The position numbers and the translations under genes are program-made. From Epiperipatus broadwayi (lineage: Eukaryota; Onychophora; Udeonychophora; Euonychophora; Peripatidae), in NCBI GenBank assembly GCA_028023455.1, contig JAQFVV010000287.1, positions 310,001-374,000 on the forward strand: 64,000 nt of DNA, read 5' to 3'. The notes below the pieces were generated by a model. It searched no databases and had not been told where the DNA came from. It worked only from the letters and a program-made list of their open reading frames with translations. Positions 10,401 to 25,400 of the stretch are shown in pieces (the first letter of the stretch is position 1; every line of letters begins with the position of its first letter).

Positions 10401-13400
10401 TTCACGTTTTTGTTTTAATAATCTCATTGGTTGGAATCCATCAGTACCATATGGTAGTACCAATGTTATTACACTCCAATGTGCATTTTAGTTTAATCAA
10501 GTTAATAATACAAGTTCTTATCTTTTTAATTAATTTCATTTCTTTTTTCAGATGATTCTTGTTAGGAATTTAATACGTGTTTTCCAATGGCATTTAATTA
10601 AATTTGTTATAAGGCTATTTGATGTTTAATCAGAGTTGCTGATCTTTAAATAATTCATCTAATTAGTTCATAGCATTTTTATGGGTCCATTTTCGTTTAT
10701 ACATGCACATACTTATTTTACTTTAACACTTTCTGTCTTTTTCGTTTTCAATAAAAATATGTGTTTGATAAGAATTTTATTTTAATATATGCATATTTAG
10801 CAAATATTAAACCTTTGTTTCACACACTCATATCAAATAATTATATGGTTCATTAAAATTAAATATTATTGTTTATTGTATATATATAATTAATAATTTC
10901 ATTCTTTGGGGTGAAGTTGCAATCTTTAGTGTCTATATAAACATATTACGCTATATATAAAAGTGGGTTTCCATCTTTATTGTTTAAAGGAAGTTTTTTT
11001 GACAACAGATTGAGATTGTTGGTACTTCTTGATATTGGTATTTATTAAGTGTTGACAGATTTCATATATTTACATTATTTATCTATCTAGTCTTGAGCAT
11101 TATTAGCTTTATTTTCTAATAAATACATATTTGGAGTGCAGTTTGAAAATTATAATTGACTATTTTTTGTTAGTCTGCTTTCAGAACAGGTTCTATTTAT
11201 CTGTTAAATGAGCAAAACTCTCCATACAATATTGTGATCATGTGATGCTGTTAAATGAGGTTTATTTAAACTTCTTTGAATTAATAATTTCACTCTTTGT
11301 GGCCAAGTTGCAATCTTTGCTGTCTATAAAGACATTAAACTAAATACAAAACTGGATTTCCAGATTTATTGTTTAATAGAGATTGCCTTGACAATAGATT
11401 AAGATTGTTATTGATATTGTTTAAGTATTGATTGCTTCCATGTATCTATATCTATATATATATATATATAAACAAAACTGGAATTAACTTAATAAAATGT
11501 AATTCTATAGCATCAAAATAAACAAATAAATATTATTAAAACCAGTTTATGAAGTATACATTATTTCTAGTAGGCATACATATTTTACTCTATAAATAAA
11601 ATTAAATTCAAAGCCCTTTTACAAATATTAAAGTATAAGCATAGTTTTGGCCCATCTTTCATAATTTATGTATATTTACACAATTCAACTGCTTATTCAT
11701 CAAATTATTTGACATATTTATAAAATATTGTTTTTTCTTAAAGCGTCTTCAATATTCAAATCAAAAACAGTAGCAAAACAAACAAAAAAAAACCATTATA
11801 GCTACAAATATGCTTATAAAATTTCACATGGTTTGTTATTTCATATCATCAATATTCTATAATTTTTCAGACAAAAAGGAATTTACAGGTGTAAAATAAT
11901 ATTACAAGACAATAATAAAATGAAAAAAAAAGTCAAGTTGAACTTTGTAATGAAATTTTTTAAAAAATAGTATGTTTATTTGGCATTAAAAAAAAAAGCT
12001 AAATAATAGAATAATTGTTTTAATATTCATAAATTACAAAAGATCAGCGAAACTCAATATTTACAAATTATATTGTATAAGCTAGCTATAGCTGAAATTT
12101 ACTAATTATTATATTAAATTTTATAAGGTTATGCCCAGTTTTATTTTTATTACATATAAATTAGATCTGCCATGGATATAAAGTTAAACATGAATTTTGC
12201 AATAACTACATAAAACAATCTGTGAATAAAAAATTCATTCACACAAATCACAACATAATCTTTCAGTTAGTTTATCTAATATTTTGAAATTCGTTTTTTT
12301 TTTTTGAAAGACTTATAAATATCTTAACAAATTATATCTTCACCATTATATGCTAATTTCAATCATATCCTTCCAATGAAAACATTCAATATTGCACTTT
12401 TTTAGAATGTCTGAAAGATAATCTTTATAATGTAAATAGGTCCGCTCTTCCACGAAAATTATGTTCAGGTTTACCATAAGATATAACTTTAAAAAGTCTA
12501 TACTATTCATTCCATATTTAATGCAATAAAGATGTGCTTTTGCAAAAGTGGATTCAATAATTTCATGTTCAGAAAGTAGAATATATAACCAAACTTATGA
12601 CTTTGCCATCACACTTTTTAAAATCTTGCATAATACATTCTCAGTTTGATTATAAATACACACATTATATAAAACATAAATATTTGTAATACAAGCTTGT
12701 TAAATTAGGTCATGTGACATATGGCTTGATTTCTTTGTAATTTTATTTTTTGCTATTAAGGCTTTGGTGATTTTATATTACTAAAGTTATTAATATATGG
12801 TGTATTTGAACTTAGTTCAGTCCTATATGGCTATTTAAGTTAGATAGCTGGATTGGAAGACATATGAATGTCTGAAAATTTTAGGTTTTCTACTAAATAG
12901 TTATCCATTAGATAAAGTGCTGGACTTGTCATAATATTTTTAATCTAATGTTTGAATATCCTAGCACCTCACTGAGGACACAAGTAGCAGAAACCAGTCT
13001 GGGTTGGGGATATTCTGCAAAGCTTGCTAAGAGCTTATTTGTAAGCTCTATATATAACATTTGTAATACAAGCTTGTTAAATTGGTCATGTGATATATTG
13101 ATTTCTTTATCATTTTGATAATAAATATTCCTGTTTGATTATAAATGGATAATTGTAATTTTCAATTAACAAATGGAATGTTTTTTCTTATACTTCTATT
13201 TTTATTTTTTACTATATTATTTAAATTGCAAATAAATTATAAACAATCAAGTTAATTCACATTCTTCCAGTATAAATGCTAAATCAGTACTATATGTGTA
13301 CATATATAATTAATAAATTTATATATATACATACGTAATAATTATCATCGTAATACTATAAAACAATAGAAACAAACATATATATGTATACTTTTTAAAC

Positions 13401-16400
13401 AAATAATTAGAACAACCTGTGATAAATGATTTCAATAAACATCAATCAGGCTGAAAAATCATTCATAATAATTTGAAAGAAAAATAAAAATTATTAATGG
13501 AAACAAAGAAAGACTTTAAAACAGGAATGTAAAAGCAATTAAACATGTTAATGCATTATCAAATACCTATTTTTTAAAAAATAGATTTCTCTATATTGTA
13601 TTATATTATTCTATACCGTATTTGAGTTTCCATTTTTAGAATGTATAACATAACCTAGTATTCCTAGAATCACAAAGTCTGAAGGATATATCGTATATAA
13701 AACACAGCTTTTTAAAAAAAAATTTACTTGAAATTATTTTTTTATATTCTCAAAGATTCAAAATTAAATATCATTTATATCCATAATCTTACAAATCTCA
13801 TTAGACCTATTAAAATCCAAGATTTAATTACAGTTGATGTTCCTAATCTTCAGAAACATTCTAATGAATTTAAATTAGAACTTACAAATAGGTTTCAAGT
13901 GTTAGGAGATTTTGAACATGACACAGATTTGAATGAAATTAATATGAAAATAACTGATACACTTTTAAAAACTGCAACAAACATAGCTGGTAGAAAAAAG
14001 CAGCAATTGACTAATAAAATTTCTACTGAGACTAGAGAATTTATGAAGAAAAGAAGGAATATGAAAATATACAAAAATGATGTATTAAAAAGAATTGAAT
14101 ATCTCGAATTTTGTAAAATGGTACGGAAAAGAGTTGAAAATGATATAATAAAGTATAACTGTGAAATAGCAAGGAAAGCTGTAGAAGAAAATAAAAGTCT
14201 CAAAAATGTTAAACAACATTTTGGTATTGGTAGGAAATTTATATCTGCAATAAGAAAAAAAGATGGAATTATTACTAAAAAGAGAGATGACATCATGAAA
14301 TTGGTAGAAGATTTTTATCAAGAATTATATAGTAATAAAGAACAAGTACCTCCTATATCTATTACATCTTCCGAATTGCCCAGAATTTTAAATGAAGAAG
14401 TGAGACATGCAATTAAGTGTATGAGATCGGAAGAGCGTCGTGTCTGATATATTAAAAGAAGCAGGTGAAGAAATAGAAACAATTTTAGCAAAGTTATATA
14501 CCAAATGTCTAAATGATAAAGATGTACCGGAAGATTGGAAGAATGCAGTAATAATATTAATATTTAAAAAAGGTGATAAAGAAGATATTAGAAATTACAG
14601 ACCTATCAGCCTTTTATCAGTTTTATATAAAATTTTTACCAAGATAATTACAACTTGTCTAAAGAGAACTTTGGATTTCCACCAACCAAGAGAACAAGCT
14701 GGATTTAAAAGTGGTTTTAGTACAATAGATCATATCCAAGTATTGAGAGAAGTCATAGAAAGGACAAACGAATATGAATTGTCATTATGTTTTGGATTTG
14801 TAGATTATGAAAAGGCATTCGATTCTATACACATTTCTTCAGTGATTAAAGTATTGGATCATCAAGGTATAGATCCAGGATATTGTCATATTTTAAAGAA
14901 TATTTATAAAAATGCAACAGCAACAATTAGATTACATAATGATACTGGAAAAATCAACATTGAGAAAGGTGTAAGACAAGGTGACTCCATATCTCCAAAA
15001 CTCTTTACAGCAGTGCTGCAAGAAGTATTTTGTAGATTAAAATGGGAAACTAAAGGAGTGAAAGTAAATGGAGAGTATTTAAGTCATTTAGATTTCGCAG
15101 ATGATGTAGTTGTTTTTGCAAATAATGCTTCAGAGCTGCAGGAAATGTTGCAGGAGTTAGCAGATGAAAGTAGAAAAGTAGGACTAAAGATAAATGTTAA
15201 AAAGACTAAAGTAATGTTTAATCGATTTGCTCAAAATATGAAAATAAAGATTGATTATGAAGAATTAGAAGAAGTTAACAGTTACAAATACCTTGGTCAG
15301 ATTATTAATACAGATGGAAACATAATGGAGGAAATTAATCATAGAATTAAACTTGGTTGGAGTGCTTTTGGTAGAAATAACTTGATACTAAAAGGAAATA
15401 TGCCTATGTGTTTGAAAAGGATGGTTTTTAACAAATGTGTTTTACCAGTTCTTACTTATGGATCTGAGACTTGGACACTTAATAGAAGAGCAATACAGAG
15501 ACTTCAGACCACTCAAAGGAGTATGGAGAGATGTATGTTGGGAGTAACAAGAAGAGATCGAAAACGCAATGTATGGGTAAGACAACAAACAGGTGTTACT
15601 GACCTTATTGAAAAAATTAAAAGATTGAAATGGAGTTGGGCTGGACATATTGCTAGAAGAGATGATAATAGACAATTGAAATTTTAAACTGGATTCCAAG
15701 AGATTGTAAAAGACCCAGAAAGAGACCACATGTGAGATGGATGGATGAAATAAGAAAATGTGCAGGGTGTTGTGGAGAAGAGAAGCTAAAGATCGGAGAA
15801 GATGGATTAAACTTGGAGAGATCTTCATCCTGCAGTGGATTGATAATGGTTGATGATGATGAATTTGCAGTAATTTATTTTTAATTAAAATAATTCCCTC
15901 TTACCCCCCCCCCGCCGCCCACACCTCCCTATTTTTTATAACACATTTAAAATTATTTGATTTATATTTTTTTTTGTAATGCTTGAAAGCAATATTTTTT
16001 TTAGTAAAAAAAAAAAAAGACTATATTTTAAAGCTTGTTAATTATATTTTTTGCTAAAAAGACTTTCATCAACATCACTTTTCTTAATGAATGCTTCATT
16101 TTATATTTTATGTTGATAGTATTTTTAAATTATTTTATAATTCTTTTTAATTACAACTGGAAATCTTTAATTTTATTTTTCAGGGGGATAGGGAAAAAGA
16201 AATAATATCAATATTAAACTTTCCTTATTTGTCAAATATTACTTACTTCTGCGAATTTGAAATTACCATCTTCATCATATTCTAATTGTTCTTTTATAAA
16301 CATATCATGTAAAATCTAAAATAAAAAAAATAATGTTAGATATGATTAATATTTTTTGTTTATTTTTAAGATACATTATTTTTTAAGAAATATCAATCAT

Positions 16401-19400
16401 TTTTATTAGTCATTCATTAAACTAGAGATTATACACTAAAATTTTCACTACACCACTCTCATGCAAGGTAAGTACTGGAGAGGTGTAGTGAAAATTACAC
16501 TACAGAAATATACAGAAAAAAAAATTAAATGAATATAAGACTTAATTTTAAAACATAAATTTATTAATAAATTTCGACATCATTAAATTTATCCATTTTA
16601 AAATAATATTCAAATTTTTGTTCAATTTTTTTTTTTTTAATATGAATTAAATTTTACTTTCCACAATAAGGTTACACTTTGTTCTAATATCTCTCAGACC
16701 TAAAAAGAATGTACATGCTTAACTTGTTGCAAATTTATCCACATAACCAATTAATCTATATATTAAAAAATCTTAAAAAAAACACACAGCTAAACAATAC
16801 TTTTCAGAAGTTAACTTTATACTAGTCCAGATTTGACATCCATTATAAGCATCAGTAATCAATAAATTTTAGATGATAGTGTTTATTAAATCCTAATCCA
16901 CTGTTGTCTTATCCAAATTAGTTTCTAATACATTGATTTATGTAAGTGAGAAATTTTGGACCTGGATCTAATAACCTGGATTTTTTTTTAATTCCAATGC
17001 TGATAAATCCATATTTCCAGATTAGTTTGTTTTTTTTTTGGCCCTTGCTAGTGAAAAGTTTTGAATCAGGCTGTAATGTATCTAAATGGAGGGGGGGGGG
17101 CTTTATTTTAAACAAAATGCCAAGTGCATTAAATTTAGATCCAAAATCATAAACCAGATATTACTCTGGAAATATGAACAAAATAGTATTAATCAGGGAT
17201 TTAACTAATATCTATCACTCTATCTTACAATGGATATCAGAACTGAAGCACTATAAACAAAGCTTGCCCTATAAAAAAAAATAAAAAAACCTTATGGTAA
17301 CATGGCTATTACATTTGCTTTCTAACAACTGCAAATCCAAATAAAATTTTGGAAAACTAACAAATTTAAGAATTTTTTTAAAAAATAGCCAAATTAGTTT
17401 GTCATTTAATTATTAACTAGTACATAGTTATCTATTATATTTTAGCTGGAGGATAAAAAAAAAAAATCATATCAATACTTGGTATATGATTAGCCTGTAA
17501 GCATTGTCCTCTTTTTTTAAAAAAAATGTAAAATCTTTATTAACTGATTTTTACTTTTCTAAATTGAATCTAATAATAAGATTGAAAGTTTATAATTAAA
17601 TAAATAGAATACTCTCAGATTGTAGACTCACAATGTCATCATTATAGAAACTGGGTTTTTTTTTTTTTTTTAGAAAATGAGAAATGATTAACTACACTAG
17701 TCATGGTCTTAAAAAAATAAAACTGTTTTAATTGCTGTAATTATAAAAGTAACAGTTTAAATACAAGTTATTTAATAATTGAAAAATCAATTATTAAACT
17801 ATTCTAATGTAATTTTATTATAACCATCATTAATGTTTCTTTTTTCAACAAAACTGTGCCACCTAATGTAAGCTTTAGTAACTAATTGATATCAGATGAT
17901 AGTGCTTAATAAATTCCTATCTAGTCCTAACTAAGATCCCCAGATTATTTTCAATCTTATGGCTTTCAGCAGTGAGGAGCTTTGGATCTTGAAACAGTAC
18001 ACTTGGACCTTTAGGGTCTAATGCATCTTCCCTCTAGCAACCATCATTTACTTTTCTGTTTTACTATCAAGCTACCGGCCAAACATATAAATATTTTCAA
18101 TCTAAGCTAACTTTCCTATGTAGTCATATAGACTTAAAATCAGTTCACTATCTTTATATTATGGTGTACTTAAGTTTTTTAATAACTATAGATAAAGTAT
18201 CACATGATTCCAGCTTATCCAATGCTACTTCACCAGCATGCTCTTTTTCTTTCACCACAGTTATACCACATATCATCTGGCATCTATTAGTTTTAAAACT
18301 TACATTAGATAGCATAACCATAGAAATATGCTGTTGAAACAGCAAAGTGTAAGCTGAAAATTTATTGGGTAATTACCAGGTAATGTGACATAATGTAAAA
18401 TAGCTTCTCTTTAGATGAATTCAGAAGTTACTTTGAGTAGCTTATTTGACAATTAAATTATTTTCTTACTCTTATTTTTTATAGCATCTTCTATGATTAA
18501 ATTCTTATTATAACAATGAATATTTGTTTTTAATATCATATTCTCATATTTCTTATTCTCATCACAATAATCTAAATAAAAATCAAAAAATCTTTTTTCT
18601 TCATTATTGTTTCTCCTAAAATTTATCATGATTGTCTTTCAACATCATACAACACAAACATGTCTAATATCCTCATTCTCCTCTCTACATAAAACCATAT
18701 CTATAGTTCAAATTTTTATCACATTTCTTTTCTTGATGTCCAAAATTCCTGCTTTTGCATCAAATAAAATCTTTCTAATGCTATCATACCCATTCTTTCA
18801 TATTTTTATTAGATTTTTTTCTTATATAACTCTCAACTACTTTTATTCATTTTCCATGTTTCTACTTCTTTTTCTTTTATTCTACACATTTATCTCACTT
18901 TTTATACATATCATAGAAATAAATTCTCTACTTACCAGTACTAATTTTGCAAATTGCATAACTTGTCTAGATCACAATATTTGCAGATTCCTCCACATAA
19001 ACTAATTTAATAGTTTCCTGCCTCACTTGAGGAATACTGTCGCAAGTCAATGGGTGTAGTATTTTGTTACGTAATCATAGAATACATCACCCTCTAGGTG
19101 GCCTGTTATAGCTCTAAAGAACCCTGTTGTAGTGTTAGCTGTAGATAGGCCACTAAAATGGTATGTTGATGTGCATTGTGTGAAAAACAACACCATCAAG
19201 CGATAGGGTTCAGTATTCATACTATTACCAAAAGAAATCTACCCTATTTCCCTTGAATAGTCTATTTGTTGTCCTCTATCTGTCATCCAAAGGCTGTATA
19301 CCTATATCTTATTGAATTCTAGCTAAAAATGTCTGAGTTTTCTACTTAAAATAAAGTGCTTAATTTCTAAATATTAAAGTACATATCATCACCACTTTCT

Positions 19401-22400
19401 AAATTATTCTACATATTTTATATTTATTAAATGAAAAAAATTACATGAAAGCTATAATAAAATAAACACTAATTTAATATTTTTTAATTAATAAATAAAC
19501 TGCATTTAAACTTTTATTTTATAGTTATATCATTTAATATATCATAAAGATATAATGGAATATATTTAATCAGTTTATTTAAATTTATATTATATATTTT
19601 TTTAATTTTATTTATTTTCTAAATATAGATTCATAAAATATACAAACTTTTTTTGATATGAACACTTCAAGAAATAAATAGAGGACAGTGCTTAAAACCA
19701 ATTTGTTTGCAGGTCTGAAGATTAATATGCTGCTCTTAATGAACTTGTTTTGCAAAAGTCATATGAACAAAGTAAATGACTATAAATCTTTTTTTAAAAA
19801 AAGATATAAAGTAAATGAAAATTATATGATGCTGAATTTAATGTGAGGCCTAAATTGGTATCTACATTCCTTGAAATTTCTAGATATATAAATAAAACCA
19901 TTAATAATATTGTAACTTGTTTTATGCAATGGTATCTGTACTCAATTTTATCAGTGCTTATGTTACAATATTAAATTTCAAAAAGTTCAGAGAAAGTAAG
20001 GCTTTATATTACTATCGGATCTTTTATGTTGGTAGAAATAGTAATCTAAACTTATTTAAAATAATGGCACTGGCATCTATAAACTCAAATGGCCTGCTAT
20101 TATTAATTTTTGCCCAATGCATGGAGTGATAATGCCACTTCTTAGAAAGAAAAATATAAAAAAAAACTTGTATGCAGCCATTCTTAAAACAATATCATCT
20201 AAAGAATTGTATTATAGTTAGGAGTCAAAATATAAAAAAAATTAAATATTATATAAGAACTTACAAGTGCAAAAACAGATCATAGCCTATGCTCTGAGGT
20301 TTAAATAATATGCATATTAAAAAATAGGACCCTTTTCAAATTTATTGATATAAAATTCAGAGTTTGTTTTTAAAAAGTATCTATTATTTGTGCTAAATTT
20401 CAACAGCTATTAAACACTGCAATTACTTATTTTAATTTTCTAAATTATAATGCTATTAAGGCATGAAATTCTTTAACAATGGTTTTATTATTAATAATTT
20501 GATCTAAGCAATATAAAACTTTAAAGCCATAAGTTTAACAACTGACAAGAAAGTTTAAAATGATTGATGGATTAAACTGCAAAAAGAGGCAATCATCCAT
20601 TTATCATGGTCATTTTAGATTTTTTTTTAATTCACTGGAAGTAATAGATGGCCTTGAAAACAATATTATAATCCTTTTAAATCTATGGAAGATAGTTTAT
20701 TATATGATGAGAATGATATTTAGAATAAGTGGAGGGAGTAATTTAATCATCTTTTGAATATTGATATAAGAATTAAGAATAATAGCTTTTAATGATATAT
20801 CCATTCTACATACTCATTTAGATTTGAACAAAGGTATTCAGCTTAATAAAATTATAATAGCTCTTTGAAAATTTAGATGAAAAAACTGCAGATTGTAATG
20901 AGATACATAGAAAAAATTTAAAATATAATAGTGACATATTAGCTTCAAAACTATTAGAAATTTTTAAAAATATATTACATCATAAAGTTGCTCCACCTAA
21001 TCTTAAATAGTTCTATTTCAATTTATCAAAATAGAAGTAATTGCAATAAATAACGTTTAATATCATTGTTATCAAAAATACTTTCAAAGATTTATTGAAT
21101 AAGTTGGTTCCAATTAGAACAAACGATTACCCCAGAGATGGAATATAGTTTTAGAAAACCAAGAAGCACTGTAGTTGTGCTTTTTGTTGCCAGAAAAATG
21201 CAAAAAAGTGGTTTTTCGTTGCCAGGAAAATGCAAAAAAAATGTCAGAAGCAAAGGTGCATTTCAAACATTAATTTTACTGACTTAATCAAAATATTTGA
21301 TTCAATTAATTAGACAGGTTTGTGTTAAAATCTGAAATTAATTAATGATTTATAGAAGTTTGTTGATATTAGATAAATTTTAACACATGATAGATTGAGA
21401 AATTATCTCTATAGATAAAAAAATGTCAGGCATTTGAAATAAAAACATATTAAATAAAAGACATTCTTTCCCCTTTTTAAGGTAGCATTTTTTAGAACTA
21501 TTATATATATAACAAAGAGCCTAATCAAATTGAAAACAAGTTTACAAATAGATAACTATTTATATCAATGCAAAAAAATGTGCTGTCAACTATCATGACA
21601 CCATATGCATTTTGATCTATAATTTACAATATCTAAATATATTAAAATCCCAATTAATATATATCATTAGTATAAGCAACAAGTATTTGTAAATAAATAA
21701 GAATATTTTAAATTAAAAATATATAGTAAAACAAAATTAAAAAGATAAAAGTATTTTGTTATGACCCACACATGCATTCACATATATCATATGCTTAGTC
21801 TGCTTATGTTACATCTTATGATGCTATCTTTTACTTTCTTTTGCAGTGAACTTTATTCTTTAAAAGACTTTAATACTTTCCCTAATTATAGCTCATTAAT
21901 GAATTCCATGTTCAGATCTATCTTATTAGTAAAAACAATCAATAGTACATCTTCTTGGCTGATTTTAAAACAATCTTATTAATATAAAGAACTTCTATCT
22001 CTGCCCAAAAACAATTTGTTATGGATGTCATATCATATCATATATGTTCTTACTATATAATTATATCCAGCAAGATAAAGAATACACTGATTGGTCTTAT
22101 GATCTTTATATTGTTTTTCAAATTTTATAAACATTCTTAAATTAAATAGTTCTAATGTCTCTATGTTATATCATTAGACCAAATTTATTTTTTTACAATA
22201 TACTTGATAAAATAATTCATATATTAACTAATTTTGATAAAATAGTTTTATTTCTTTAAAGAAATATTAAATATTTTAACTTATTAAATGCACTGGTACA
22301 TTAGAATCTGTGCTGTATTTGATGTACTCAAAGTCTTTCAACTATATGTTAGAGTTTTATGTCTATGTTTATAAGATTATTCTAAAAAATATGTAAAGAT

Positions 22401-25400
22401 ATTCTGAATATACATTTTCATGAATAAACATCAATAAATATATATTAATAAAGTACTATTATGGTTATAAAAGATTTTTTTCTACTCTTTTTTGTTTTAC
22501 GCAGAATTAAAAATATGAGTCCTCAGGCATTCATAAGTAACATAATCTAAAATCTTTTTGGTACTAAAATTTTTACTCATTTGAAATGTGCATTTTGTTT
22601 AACACTTAAAACATTTAATCTTCAAATACGATTTAATTTGAAATGATATTTTGATGGAAATAAAAATTAAAAACTTTATTGTCTCTTAGTATTGTTCAAA
22701 TCAAATATTGTAAGTAAGTAGTAAGACAATTTAATACAAAATGAGTATGTTTGAATATATATAAATTTTTACAAAGAGTAATAGAAAAACCTAAACAATA
22801 GTTATATATTCACAACTTCTTGCAAAATATATAGATTTCTTTCATAAGATTCATTCTATTGCAGATATTTAAACTTTATCATGTGAAACAACAATAAAAG
22901 ATCTAAAATAATATGTTTCATAGCAAAAAATTATTTATGTTTATAATGAGTCAAAATAAATATTAAAACAATGTAAGAAAACATTTAACACAATTTGTCT
23001 GTGTAAAAAATGTGTGTTGTTGTTATGGAAAAATGTTGAAATTAATGACAATGAAAAAATATTTTATTGCACTTCCTGTACTTTGGTATTATTATAATAA
23101 TACATTATTTCCCCTAATTATAAAAATACTGTAAAAATCCAATTATTAAATTAGAAAGAGGCAAAAGCAAAGGAAGATGACTGATATTTCAGACAATAAT
23201 TTTGATGATTTAAATGTAAATGGAGATATTAAAAAATTTAAAGAAACAGATAGAAAGATTGAGAAGTTAAGATGATAAGCTTAATTTGTATTATTTTGAA
23301 TTGGCCATCTTGGTTTCAGTTTTGGTGCTGTTTACATTTATAAAAATCCAGTTTTTCTATTAGTTTAAATTTTAAAAATAATAACATAAACTTTATATAC
23401 TAATTCTATTTATAGTATAGCATTTTTCATACCAATTTTAAATAGTAAATTGATATTTAGTTAAGAAAATCTTTGTTTTCCCAAAAATAAATTTCTCTAA
23501 ATGATAAACATGTAAATGCCTTGTTATTGATAATACCCAAATTAAATTTTTCAATTTACTTCTTTGAGAAAATAAAGAATATTTAATTCCATTAATAAAA
23601 ATCTAAATATAAAAAAAGTTTTTTTGTTAATCAAACTGTTTTTAAGTTGTTCATAACTATCAAAAAAAAAAAAACAGAATTTTTTTAAAAATAAAATTAC
23701 ATGTAAATAAAATTTTAATTGGGAGTGAAGTTATTAGCCAGGTAAATTCTGCAAATTTTAATTTGGTAGTTTTCTATTCTATCATGTCAGCTGCATGATG
23801 GCACTATTTCTAGGTAAATTCCTAGAAATATACCATTTCTGCAGCCTCGGTCAACCCAAGAGGCTTCTTTATATGATAAAACACAGAAAAAGTCCCTGCT
23901 GGATGCTGCTCTGGCTTTTTTTCTATGCTAAAAGCACAGACAAATGCCTTTATTGGCTGGCATAGTTGGTTGTGTTAAAAAGTACCTAATTTAAATCTTA
24001 TTTAATATTTTAAATGTCAAAAATGTTTGCAATTAAAAACTCTAATACATTTTAAAGTAAAATGTATTTTTTCAATTATCAATCAAAAATAAAAATACAC
24101 ATTTAAATGACAAACATCATAAATGACAATGAATAAGTTCATCATCATGTAAAGTAATCTTAAAAATTTGAATACATTAATCTACTTTAGTATGCTTTCA
24201 GCATCTATAATTTTATGCATATTGGTGAGAGGGAGTATTGTAATATATAGCCCCTGAAATTGTAATAATTACTTTTGTTTTTTTATATGAAGGTGTTATC
24301 TTTTATCAAGTGATTTTGGTGACTGGTAATTAGTTTACTATAATATGTTTTGGATTGCATTTGGAGTTTATTTAATTTACAGATGCAATAATAATATATG
24401 AGCAACAAATAAATAATTTATAAACATCTGAGAATTACTAGAGAAATGTTAAATATTGGAAAACAATTTAGTTGAATGTATGTATTTATCTAAAGATTAA
24501 ATTTTAAAAAATGTTTTTTTTCTTTTATTCAATAAGTTCATTTTTTTTTGGAAATGTGTGGTTAAAAATATTTAAATAAACCATATTAATATGTTTTAAT
24601 AAAAAATTCTGAAGCTCCAACATTGAAAATTACTGGTTTTAAACTGAGCAATAACAAAAACACTTTTAGAATGTCTGACTAAAAACAGAGAATGATGAAA
24701 TCTAATAATATAAACCCAAGCATAAAATTATATGCAAAAATAGATTTATACAAATGATTACTATAATAGTAATAATTTTTTTCTATGATTAGACTAAAAA
24801 CACATCAGAGATTAACAACCTGTTATAAATTTATATTTTTAAACTAAAAAAAGTTTCACATTTTATTTATGTTTATTTATTTAAATAGAAGGATTTGAAC
24901 TTAGGTTTTACCTATATTCATCCTCCATCTCAAAAAATTGTTACACATGATGACACACATGTGAAAAAGATAAATGATCCCCAATCTATACATTTTGTAC
25001 AGAACCAGCACTCATTAGTTGGGCAAGATCATAATTTCCACACACATATTTAATCAATGCTTGACTTATCCTTCCAACAATTCAAATGGCCATTTCAATG
25101 AAAATCAAAGAATGGAATCCTCAAAGCCTTTGGTGGATATGATTTTGTAGTCATAACCATGTACACATTATGGAAATCTAACCTTTCATATTACCAGACC
25201 ATTATGTATTCATTTATATTGGGAATGTGATAAACTTATACTCTGATGTAATCTATTTCTAAGGCAATATGTAATTAAGCTATTCATTCAGTATACTGAA
25301 TGTTTACTATAATAAATAGAGAGATTTGAATTTAGAATTTTCAGTCTACATTCATTCTCACTCCATCTTAAACAACTGATACACATGACCACACACATAT

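Larger units (their letters stand above)
13780..15862 (+). mobile_element. RTE-clade non-LTR retrotransposon, 5'-truncated
   Basis: Lacks the apurinic endonuclease domain. It starts within the linker before the reverse transcriptase and runs through RT to a C-terminal tail. The 3' end is a short (TGATGA) tract at about 15,846-15,862, typical of RTE elements. The ORF is nearly intact except for an interruption at 14,424-14,443 and small frameshifts after 15,687, where the tail WIPRDCKRPRKRP...RWMDEI and then REAKDRRRWIKLGE continue in other frames. A dead relative lies at 2,620-3,620. Confidence 0.85.
7474..16246. other. CFAP65 intron, 8.8 kb
   Basis: Holds the hairpin at 8,216-8,599, the repeats at 10,889-11,450, R1 fragments at 11,201-11,259 and 12,680-13,120, a LINE relic at 12,335-12,575 and the RTE at 13,780-15,862. 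9,900-10,560 is less AT-rich than its surroundings, with an open frame of 85 codons at 10,298-10,555 that I do not recognise. It may be an old transposon fragment. The frame at 9,013-9,210 is likewise unrecognised. The remainder shows nothing. Confidence 0.7.

Noticed and set aside
13895-14296. 133-codon and 78-codon minus-strand frames
   Set aside because: Antisense shadows of the RTE ORF.
18607-19005. 132-codon plus-strand open frame
   Set aside because: Pyrimidine-rich low-complexity sequence with a Phe/Ile/Leu-rich product and no domain. The minus strand is purine-rich, with many stops.
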